NCBI RefSeq assembly: GCF_900215335.1
Contig: NZ_OCMT01000004.1
Span: forward strand, 62,001 to 126,000
DNA length: 64,000 nucleotides
Direction: 5' to 3'
Source of the DNA: Pedobacter xixiisoli
GTDB taxonomy: Bacteria > Bacteroidota > Bacteroidia > Sphingobacteriales > Sphingobacteriaceae
Made by a program: the position numbers and the translations under genes. Shown here piece after piece: positions 8,390 to 15,716 of the stretch. How positions within the stretch are numbered: the first letter of the stretch is position 1; every line of letters starts with the position of its first letter. Below the pieces are notes generated by a model. That model had not been told where the DNA came from, did not search any database, and saw only the letters and a program-made list of their open reading frames with translations.

Positions 8390-10057
8390 ATGGCTGAAGT
8401 AATTAAGATGCCCAAAATGAGCGACACCATGACCGAAGGGGTTTTGGCGAAGTGGCACAAAAAGGTAGGCGATAAAATTAAAAGTGGCGATGTTTTAGCA
8501 GAAGTTGAAACAGACAAAGCAACTATGGACATGGATTCATATTGGGATGGCACTTTATTATATATTGGCGTAGAAGAAGGTCAAGCGGTTCCAATTGATG
8601 CTGTAATGGCAGTAGTTGGTAAAGAAGGCGAAGACTATAAAGCTGCGTTGGAAGCTGAAACTGGCGGTGCTGCAAAAGCAGAAACCAAAGAAGAAGCTCC
8701 GAAAGAAGAAGCAAAAACTGAAACAGCTCCTGCACAAGGTGGTGGTTTAAGTGAAGCAGAACTTTCTGCAAAAGGTATTACGGTAATTCGTATGCCTTTG
8801 CTAAGCGATACCATGACTGAAGGTGTAATTGCTGAATGGCATAAAAAAGTAGGTGATAAAGTAAAAGACGATGACATCTTAGCTGACGTAGAAACTGATA
8901 AAGCGACTATGGAAGTAATGGGTTACGCTACTGGAACTTTATTGCACGTTGGTGTACAAAAAGGCGAAGCTGCTAAAGTTAACGGCATTATTGCGATAGT
9001 GGGTCCAGAAGGAACTGATGTAAGCGCTATTTTAGCTGGCGGCGATGCTCCTGCTGCTCCTAAGTCGGAAAGCAAAGAGACCGAAAGTCCGAAAGCTGAA
9101 GCTGCAAAAACTGAAGCTCCAAAAGAAGAAGAAAAAGCGCAAGTTGCTGCTAGCTCAAACGGTGGTCGTATCATCGCATCGCCTTTGGCTAAGAAAATTG
9201 CAAAAGATAAAGGAATTGATTTAGCACAAGTTGCTGGTAGTGCAGAAGGTGGTCGTATCATTAAGAAAGATATCGAGAACTTTACACCATCGGCTGCTCC
9301 TGCTGCTAAAGCCGACGCACCTGCTTCATCTGAAAAAGCTGCTGCTGCTCCAGTAATCCCAACTTATGTTGGCGAAGAAAAATATACAGAGAAACCAGTT
9401 TCGCAAATGCGTAAAGTAATTGCTAAACGTTTAGGCGAAAGTTTATTTACAGCTCCACATTTCTACTTAACCATTAGTATCGATATGGACAACGCAATGG
9501 CGGCTCGTACGTCAATCAACACTGTTGCTCCTGTAAAAGTTTCTTTCAACGATATCGTGATTAAAGCGGTTGCTGTAGCATTGAAAAAACACCCAGCGGT
9601 TAACTCTTCATGGGGTGGCGATAAAATCCGTTTCAACGAGCATACTAACATTGGTGTAGCTATGGCGGTTGAAGATGGTTTATTGGTTCCTGTAGTTCGT
9701 TTTGCTGATGGCAAATCTTTATCTCACATTTCTGCTGAGGTGAAAGAGTACGGTGCTAAAGCAAAAGCTAAGAAATTACAACCATCAGATTGGGAAGGCT
9801 CAACTTTCACCGTATCTAACTTAGGTATGTTCGGTATCGATGAGTTTACATCTATCATCAACTCTCCAGACGGAGCAATTTTATCGGTAGGTGCTATACA
9901 AGCAGTTCCTGTAGTTAAAAACGGTGCTGTGGTACCTGGAAACGTAATGAAATTAACTTTAGGTTGCGACCACCGTGTAGTAGACGGCGCAACTGGTGCA
10001 GCTTTCTTACAAACGTTAAAACAATTGTTAGAAGCACCTATTACGTTATTAGCATAA
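8390..10057 (+). CDS. pdhC: Pyruvate dehydrogenase E2 (dihydrolipoyl acetyltransferase), two lipoyl domains
   Basis: A 555-aa E2 that transfers acetyl groups to CoA and forms the complex core. Order: lipoyl domain 1 (about 1-78, lipoyl Lys43 in TDKAT), an Ala/Glu/Lys linker, lipoyl domain 2 (about 131-208, Lys171 in TDKAT), a second linker, the peripheral-subunit-binding domain (about 258-296, with IIASPLAKKIAKDKG), another linker, then the catalytic acetyltransferase domain ending with DHRVVDGATGA near residue 525. Two lipoyl domains are common in such E2s. The linkers are low-complexity and repeat-rich at the DNA level. A hairpin terminator follows the stop. Confidence 0.95.
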   Translation: MAEVIKMPKMSDTMTEGVLAKWHKKVGDKIKSGDVLAEVETDKATMDMDSYWDGTLLYIGVEEGQAVPIDAVMAVVGKEGEDYKAALEAETGGAAKAETKEEAPKEEAKTETAPAQGGGLSEAELSAKGITVIRMPLLSDTMTEGVIAEWHKKVGDKVKDDDILADVETDKATMEVMGYATGTLLHVGVQKGEAAKVNGIIAIVGPEGTDVSAILAGGDAPAAPKSESKETESPKAEAAKTEAPKEEEKAQVAASSNGGRIIASPLAKKIAKDKGIDLAQVAGSAEGGRIIKKDIENFTPSAAPAAKADAPASSEKAAAAPVIPTYVGEEKYTEKPVSQMRKVIAKRLGESLFTAPHFYLTISIDMDNAMAARTSINTVAPVKVSFNDIVIKAVAVALKKHPAVNSSWGGDKIRFNEHTNIGVAMAVEDGLLVPVVRFADGKSLSHISAEVKEYGAKAKAKKLQPSDWEGSTFTVSNLGMFGIDEFTSIINSPDGAILSVGAIQAVPVVKNGAVVPGNVMKLTLGCDHRVVDGATGAAFLQTLKQLLEAPITLLA

Positions 10058-10082
10058 AAATCTCTCTTTCGAGAACAATATA

Positions 10083-10110
10083 AAGGCTTCCAATTTTGGG
10101 AGCCTTTTTT
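10083..10110 (+). terminator. Rho-independent terminator after pdhA-E2
   Basis: AGGCTTCC pairs with GGGAGCCT (one G-T pair) across a six-base loop, followed by a run of T. It lies 26 bp after the E2 stop. Confidence 0.85.
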
Positions 10111-10262
10111 ATTTGGTAAAGATAATTGGTGCTTCTATTTATGTTAGTCCCGCTTTCGCTCATAGTCCTCGCTCCGCATCGCTAACGCTCTTGCTCGCTG
10201 TGGGCTAATCCACTCAATCGGGTTTTGATAACAAAAGACTTTACTGAACCACTTCATCTTTC

Positions 10263-10343
10263 CGTCATTTCGAATGACAATGAGAAATCTAACACTAGTT
10301 GGCAATTTGCTAGATTTCTCCTCGTTCCTCGTTCGAAATGACG
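10263..10343. repeat. Inverted repeat, CGTCATTTCGAA family, copy 1
   Basis: An imperfect palindrome whose arms are CGTCATTTCGAA...GAGAAATCTA and TAGATTTCTC...TTCGAAATGACG. It lies between the convergent E2 and symporter genes. The other sequence in this gap (10145-10222, opening TAGTCCCGC and closing TCAATCGGG) also looks repeat-derived. Confidence 0.8.
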
Positions 10344-10398
10344 TTACTATTAAGGTTTTCTAGGGAAGAAATTAGGATGTGAAGAATTGCAAAAAGAT

Positions 10399-12108
10399 TT
10401 AAACCAAAGTGGTCGTGTCAACAGCCCTTTCCTTCATTAACTTTTGTATCAGATAAGCAATAATCACTACCGCTAAACACCCTACTACATTTAGCCATAA
10501 ATAAGCCACCACTTCTGCAAAACCCAAAGCACAAACAATAATTTCTGCTGAAATAGCCGCATAAAAAACCGCTTTGCTTTTCACGTTCTTTAGGTAGAAA
10601 GCGACTAAGAAAACGCCTAAAATGGTTCCATAAATAAATGAACCGAGAATATTTACTGCTTCTATTAAGTTTCCGATTTTACTGGTAAACAAAGCCATAA
10701 TGATACAAACCACCCCCCACAAAACCGTTGCCCATCGCGATGCATTCACATAAGTTCCATCGCTGCCAGTTTTATTAAAGATACGTTTATAAATATCCAC
10801 CACTGTGGTAGAAGCTAAAGAGTTTAAAGCACTAGCTGTAGAACCCATGGAGGCCAAGAAGATAATGGCGATCAAGAGACCTATCAATCCCTTTGGAAGA
10901 TACTCGGTAACGAAGCTCAGAAAGATGTAGTTGTTATCATTTGTAGAAGCATTAGCATCATTCTTTTTCATCAAAGTCGTTAACTCTTCTCTAATTATTT
11001 TGCCATCTTCATCATACTGTTTAACCAAAGTACGTTGTTGGTCAATCAATCTTTGGTTGTCACTTGCTAAAGCTGCATCTAGCTTTTCTACTTCCATTTT
11101 TTTCTTCTCAAAAAGCTGGTCGTACTTAGTTTGAATTTGGGCTAACTCTGCCTTGTGTTCACTTTTCTCGAGTTTATTTAACTCGTAACTATTGAAAAAC
11201 AAAGGTGCTTTATTGTATTGATAAAAGGTAAATACTAGCACACCAATCAATAGAATTAGAAACTGCATCGGGATTTTCACCAAACCATTCATCAATAAAC
11301 CCAATCGGCTTTGCCCTACAGAAGAGCCTGTTAAATATCTTCCTACCTGACTTTGATCGGTACCGAAATAAGATAATTGCAGGAAGAAGCCCCCAATAAT
11401 CCCACTCCAAACATTGTAAGGGTTAGTCCAACTGAAATCGAAATCTATGGCGTTGGTACGTCCCATTTTTCCAGCAATGCTGATGGCTTTTCCAAAACCT
11501 ACGCTCTCAGGCAACAAGTGCACTACCATAACTCCCGCAGCAAATAAGCCACAAAAGATAATACTCATTTGCAATAACTGTGTGTAAGAAACTGCCTTTG
11601 TTCCACCAAAAACTGTGTAAAAAATTACCAAGCCACCCATAAATAAAGTAGTATAAGTAACGTTGATATTTAGAATAGTAGAAAGGATAATTGCTGGTGC
11701 GTAAATGGTAATTCCAGTGGATAAACCGCGTTGGATTAGGAACAGAAATGCGGTTAAGGCACGTGTTTTAAAATCGAACCTTTGCTCTAAATATTCGTAG
11801 GCAGTATAAACCTTTAACCGATGGAAAATTGGCACAAAAGTGACGCACAAAACAATCATCGCCAATGGCAGACCAAAATAGAACTGCACAAAACTCATCC
11901 CTGAAGAATAAGCCAAACCTGGTGCAGAAAGAAAGGTAATGGCACTAGCTTGCGTAGCCATCACCGAAAGACAAACCGTGTACCAAGGCATGCTCTGTCC
12001 GCCCAATAAATAGGCATCCATGCTCTTCGTTCCACGACTTTTGTAAAGACCATAACCTACAATTCCCAATAGGGTTAACAGCAAAACCGCCCAATCTATA
12101 TTGCTCAT
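10399..12108 (-). CDS. Sodium:solute symporter (SSS family) with cytosolic/loop coiled-coil insert
   Basis: A 569-aa integral membrane transporter of the sodium/solute symporter family. The N-terminus shows the family pattern (YLLGGQSMPWYTVCLSVMATQASAITFLSAPG) and many hydrophobic helices follow. A charged insert at about residues 300-395, rich in Lys/Glu/Gln heptad-like runs (for example KLEKSEHKAELAQIQTKYDQ), interrupts the hydrophobic core and is predicted to form a coiled-coil hairpin. Substrate is not deducible. Its start overlaps the stop of an upstream 41-aa membrane protein by ATGA, so the two are translationally coupled. Confidence 0.88.
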   Translation of the reverse strand: MSNIDWAVLLLTLLGIVGYGLYKSRGTKSMDAYLLGGQSMPWYTVCLSVMATQASAITFLSAPGLAYSSGMSFVQFYFGLPLAMIVLCVTFVPIFHRLKVYTAYEYLEQRFDFKTRALTAFLFLIQRGLSTGITIYAPAIILSTILNINVTYTTLFMGGLVIFYTVFGGTKAVSYTQLLQMSIIFCGLFAAGVMVVHLLPESVGFGKAISIAGKMGRTNAIDFDFSWTNPYNVWSGIIGGFFLQLSYFGTDQSQVGRYLTGSSVGQSRLGLLMNGLVKIPMQFLILLIGVLVFTFYQYNKAPLFFNSYELNKLEKSEHKAELAQIQTKYDQLFEKKKMEVEKLDAALASDNQRLIDQQRTLVKQYDEDGKIIREELTTLMKKNDANASTNDNNYIFLSFVTEYLPKGLIGLLIAIIFLASMGSTASALNSLASTTVVDIYKRIFNKTGSDGTYVNASRWATVLWGVVCIIMALFTSKIGNLIEAVNILGSFIYGTILGVFLVAFYLKNVKSKAVFYAAISAEIIVCALGFAEVVAYLWLNVVGCLAVVIIAYLIQKLMKERAVDTTTLV

Positions 12109-12230
12109 TGGAAATATTTAGTAAAAGCGTAAAACAAAGCGATTAGTAATACCAACCAAAATATAAGGAGGTAGTAAAACTGTTTCCAGGTTTTTACGAA
12201 AGGAGGTAAATCGTTTGGTTTTTCTTGCAT
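12105..12230 (-). CDS. 41-aa single-helix membrane protein coupled to the symporter
   Basis: This small gene reads MQEKPNDLPPFVKTW, then an aromatic-rich hydrophobic helix (about residues 18-36), ending in KYFQ. Its TGA overlaps the symporter ATG (ATGA), the strongest sign that it is real. The N-terminal half is hydrophilic with two prolines. It could be an accessory subunit or assembly factor for the symporter, as small membrane partners are known for other transporters, but no family is recognised. No Shine-Dalgarno sequence is visible. Confidence 0.65.
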   Translation of the reverse strand: MQEKPNDLPPFVKTWKQFYYLLIFWLVLLIALFYAFTKYFQ

Positions 12231-12268
12231 GGTTGTTTTTTATGTGGTAGCGGTTACTTTAAATACTG

Positions 12269-12349
12269 CGTCATTTCGAACGTATGTGAGAAATCTAACA
12301 ATTAATTAGCTTGTTGTTAGATTTCTCCTCGTTCCTCGTCGAAATAACG
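12269..12349. repeat. Inverted repeat, CGTCATTTCGAA family, copy 2
   Basis: Same arms as the copy at 10263, with a central AACAATTAATTAGC region. It follows the stop codon of the PIG-L gene (minus strand), ending six bases before it, so it may act as that gene's 3' hairpin. Confidence 0.8.
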
Positions 12350-12355
12350 GAAGTG

Positions 12356-14773
12356 CTATTTGGATAGTAAATTCGCAAATAAACGATAAGCCCCAGGCAC
12401 TCCGGCTGGCAATTGCCTGAAAAACGCTAATGAAGTGTAAACAAACTTTCCTTTACCGTAATTTGCAATCAGCAACGAACCGCCATTAGGTGCTTCACCA
12501 GTATCATTCATCTTTAAAATCGTTTCATATTTCGGGTCGATATCATCAGCAAAATACAAACCTCGTTCTTGTACCCAGCCAATAAAATCTTTCTCCGTAA
12601 TTTTATTTGGTTGATTTAATGCCGCATGATTAGCTTTAGTAAAGGTAACTTTCGCATCCTCTTCGGTAACACGTTTATTTACCAATCTAAAGGGATAAGG
12701 ACCAAAATTAGTTGATTTTAAACCATTGTTAACATTGTACTGTTCTAACAAAACCCCTCCGTTTTTCACGTAGTCCATCAGTTTGTTATAAACGTTCTTG
12801 GCTTCTTCGTTTACGTTAAAAAACCTCACACCAATGACAATAGCGTCAAAAGAAGAAAGGTCGTTTAGCATTATTTGCGTTGTATTCAAATGTACCACTT
12901 CATAACCTACTTGCTGTAGCGCATTGGCTACTAAATCTCCCGCACCATCAATATAGGCAACACGCTTGCCGGCAATTTTCAAATCGGCTACTTCCAATTT
13001 AGCGGTAGCATTTGGAAATAAATTGATATTCGGAATATGATCATAGCGAATAGTTCTAAAACCTTTACTCTCTGTTTCACCAGCAATTTTAACTTGTAGA
13101 TTTAGCGTAGCTGATGTCGAATTTGCAGCAGGCGTAATGGTAAAAACGGCCAATTGCCCATCGCCTTTTTGTGTAAGACTGAAGGTGATTTTCTCTGGAC
13201 TACTTTTCCATCCGGCAGGTAAAACTGGAACTACATCCCCAACTACATTTTTAGTGAAGCTCTTTAAGTTTACTTCTATCGCCTTTGGCTGACCGTTTAC
13301 GAATAGATAAGCTTGATCACTTAAAGTTGCGGTTACTTTTGGCGCAATTACCAAAGGTTGATATTGTTCGCCCTTAATTGGATTGGTTGATTTAAAAAGG
13401 ATAGGTAAACCTACCTCAATTTTTTCTCCTTTAACGATAAATTGAACGCTAGCAGCTAAACCATTCGGATTTTCGGGATAGCCAATTTCATCTTGTTGAT
13501 CAATGGCGTAATAACCTATGGGATGCTCTTTTTTAAGATAATAAGGCTGTGTAATATCAGATTTTTCTGCTTTTAAGTTGTATTTCATCGATGAAAGACG
13601 ATTGTCCTGTAAATCGATGTTTCTATCCTTTAACTGTCCGCTAATTTTTACTGGACTTGAGGCTCTGTAAATTGCATTTATAGTCACAGGAATGCTATCG
13701 CCTACGGCATAACTCGCTTCTGGCACAATAGCCTCTGCCCATAAACCTACACAAGCCATAATCAGTTCATCTAATAATTTATGATTAAAGCCCTGTTCTT
13801 TTGCAGTTAAATTTTTAAGCTTTAGTAAATCTGTTAGCGATGCTGATGGTTGATTGACTTTGTATTGCTGTTGTATCTGATTCAACAAATCTAAAACCTG
13901 CTTATTACTCACCGAGATATTGATGCCATCGAACAAAGAAACTTTTGCTGGTTCACCAGCGGTATGACTAAAATATTCGAAAGCCTCGCCTCTTTGCAAG
14001 GCAGAGCCAAAACCTTGGCTTTTATGGTTAGTACGACTGATAGCAGCAATTTCTCCGTAGTTTTTACCCAACAAAGGATTGTAAGTTCCTACATCCATTT
14101 TCAACTGGTCGGGAGCTGTGGTGTTGTTATTTCCAAAATTGTAGGTATTCCATAAAATGCGTTTTGCTTTCCAAACTGTTATCCCATTTTTTAATTGTTC
14201 TGGAAATTGCTTAGGGTCTGCAGCAGCTATAAAAGCTTCTCTAGCAATAATTGCCGAAGCAGCATGGTGCCCGTGTCCTGCTCTGGCATCTTCCGGAAAA
14301 CGGGTGATAATTACATCCGGCCTGAACTTACGAATTACCCAAACAGCATCCGCTAAAATTTGCTGCTTACCCCAAATCTTGAAAGTTTCTTCTGAAGTTT
14401 TAGAAAAGCCGAAGTCGTTTGCTCTACTGAAAAATTGTTGGGCACCATCTACTTTTCTAGCCGCTAAAAGTTCTTGTGTTCTTATCTGCCCTAGCAGTTC
14501 TGCCTGCTCGTTTCCAATTAGGTTCTGTCCACCATCACCTCTAGTTAATGAAAGATAAGCAGTTCTTACCTTGGCTTCTTTTGCCAAATAGGCAAGTAAT
14601 CTGGTATTTTCGTCATCGGGATGGGCTGCCATATAAAGTACGCTACCTTTTACTGAAAGACTTGCGATACCTTGAGCAATTTCTGCGCTATTGAGGGCAT
14701 TTAGCTGTTGTACTTGTGCTTTCACAAAGCATGGCAATAGCATAGCAGCAAGAAAAAATGTCTTGATGTTCAT
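12356..14773 (-). CDS. Secreted PIG-L (LmbE-like) deacetylase, multidomain
   Basis: An 805-aa exported protein. A signal peptide (about 1-20) precedes a PIG-L/LmbE zinc deacetylase domain with the metal motif AAHPDDE (His51, Asp53/54) and a later HGHH cluster near residue 170. PIG-L enzymes remove N-acetyl groups from sugars. A long middle region (about 330-600) looks like beta-sandwich domains. The C-terminal 200 residues resemble a ThuA/glutamine-amidotransferase-like fold, with the RVAYIDGAGD start and a DAIVIGVRFFN strand. This architecture is known for large Bacteroidota PIG-L proteins; the substrate is unknown. It is a single gene on the minus strand. Confidence 0.85.
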   Translation of the reverse strand: MNIKTFFLAAMLLPCFVKAQVQQLNALNSAEIAQGIASLSVKGSVLYMAAHPDDENTRLLAYLAKEAKVRTAYLSLTRGDGGQNLIGNEQAELLGQIRTQELLAARKVDGAQQFFSRANDFGFSKTSEETFKIWGKQQILADAVWVIRKFRPDVIITRFPEDARAGHGHHAASAIIAREAFIAAADPKQFPEQLKNGITVWKAKRILWNTYNFGNNNTTAPDQLKMDVGTYNPLLGKNYGEIAAISRTNHKSQGFGSALQRGEAFEYFSHTAGEPAKVSLFDGINISVSNKQVLDLLNQIQQQYKVNQPSASLTDLLKLKNLTAKEQGFNHKLLDELIMACVGLWAEAIVPEASYAVGDSIPVTINAIYRASSPVKISGQLKDRNIDLQDNRLSSMKYNLKAEKSDITQPYYLKKEHPIGYYAIDQQDEIGYPENPNGLAASVQFIVKGEKIEVGLPILFKSTNPIKGEQYQPLVIAPKVTATLSDQAYLFVNGQPKAIEVNLKSFTKNVVGDVVPVLPAGWKSSPEKITFSLTQKGDGQLAVFTITPAANSTSATLNLQVKIAGETESKGFRTIRYDHIPNINLFPNATAKLEVADLKIAGKRVAYIDGAGDLVANALQQVGYEVVHLNTTQIMLNDLSSFDAIVIGVRFFNVNEEAKNVYNKLMDYVKNGGVLLEQYNVNNGLKSTNFGPYPFRLVNKRVTEEDAKVTFTKANHAALNQPNKITEKDFIGWVQERGLYFADDIDPKYETILKMNDTGEAPNGGSLLIANYGKGKFVYTSLAFFRQLPAGVPGAYRLFANLLSK

Positions 14774-14864
14774 TGTGTATTGGTTGTATGGCTAAAATAG
14801 TTAATTTTTGTAAAAGCCTCCCGAAATGGAACATTGTTTGCAGAACTTCTATTATATTTTTACA

Positions 14865-14884
14865 AGCCACAGATGCGCAGATTT
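14865..14884. repeat. Half element of the GCCACAGATGCACAGAT family
   Basis: GCCACAGATGCGCAGATTTT matches one arm of the full inverted repeat at 20328-20389 but lacks a clear second arm. Confidence 0.4.
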
Positions 14885-14934
14885 TTCATCCCTGATTTTA
14901 TCTATGGCCAAACTAAATTTTAAACACACACAAA

Positions 14935-15534
14935 ATGAAAAATTTACTTTTAGCTTGCCTTATTGTCGTTAGCTTAGGCTCGTGTGGCATTAATAAACAG
15001 GCACAACAGATAAAAGCCTTGGAAAAGTGCGATTATCGCCTTACTGATGCCACAAACATTACGATTGCTGGAGCAGATGTAAGAAAAATTATTCAAGGTG
15101 GAGCTACTTCATCGCTGAATATTCCTGGTTTAGCATTAGGTTTATTGAGGAAAGATATTCCATTGAGAGCAAAATTGAATTTGGAAATTACCAATCCTAC
15201 TAGCGCCTTAGCTGCCATTAACAACTTTGACTACATTGTACTAATTAACCGACAAGAAGTTTTCAATGGCTCGGTTGATCAGAGCGTGAGTATTGGTGCG
15301 GGTCAAACTACCTTAGTTCCTGTACAAGTAAATGCAAACATCTACCAGTTTTTAACAGATAACAAGATGGTTGACGAAATTGGTGCATTCATTGGTGGCG
15401 CAACCAACGGTTCTGAGAAAAAAGGATTGGTTACTTTAAAAATCCGTCCTTCTATTAAAGTTGGTGGCGGATTGGTAAAATATCCTGGTTATATTACCAT
15501 TGATAAAGAGGTAAGCAGTAAGATTTTGCTGTAA
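14935..15534 (+). CDS. LEA14-like (LEA type 2 family) lipoprotein
   Basis: A 199-aa lipoprotein with a lipobox LGSC (Cys near residue 17). The central part has the LEA14/WHy-type pattern: LNLEITNPTSALAAINNFDYIVLINRQEVFNGS, then a Val/Pro-rich strand VPVQVNANIY. LEA type 2 domains form an immunoglobulin-like beta sandwich and occur in stress-related proteins, but bacterial roles are poorly known. It stands alone on the plus strand with its own terminator. Confidence 0.8.
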   Translation: MKNLLLACLIVVSLGSCGINKQAQQIKALEKCDYRLTDATNITIAGADVRKIIQGGATSSLNIPGLALGLLRKDIPLRAKLNLEITNPTSALAAINNFDYIVLINRQEVFNGSVDQSVSIGAGQTTLVPVQVNANIYQFLTDNKMVDEIGAFIGGATNGSEKKGLVTLKIRPSIKVGGGLVKYPGYITIDKEVSSKILL

Positions 15535-15563
15535 AGAAATCATTTCGTAAACAAATATTACCG

Positions 15564-15607
15564 AGCCTATAAACTAAATCTTGAGAGATGAGTTTATAGG
15601 CTTTTTC
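15564..15607 (+). terminator. Terminator after LEA14-like gene
   Basis: A perfect 12-bp stem, AGCCTATAAACT with AGTTTATAGGCT, across a 15-base loop, followed by TTTTTC. Confidence 0.85.
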
Positions 15608-15716
15608 TTTTAATTAATAGCCAAATCTTCAGAGGATTAATACATTATCTACAACTAGTTCTTCAATTCGGTGCAACATTAAACATTCCAGTGCGTCTTG
15701 TTGTAAAATCGAATAA

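Noticed and set aside
8635..9261. Antisense frames within the E2 gene
   Set aside because: They arise from the low-complexity Ala/Glu/Lys linkers and have no independent support.
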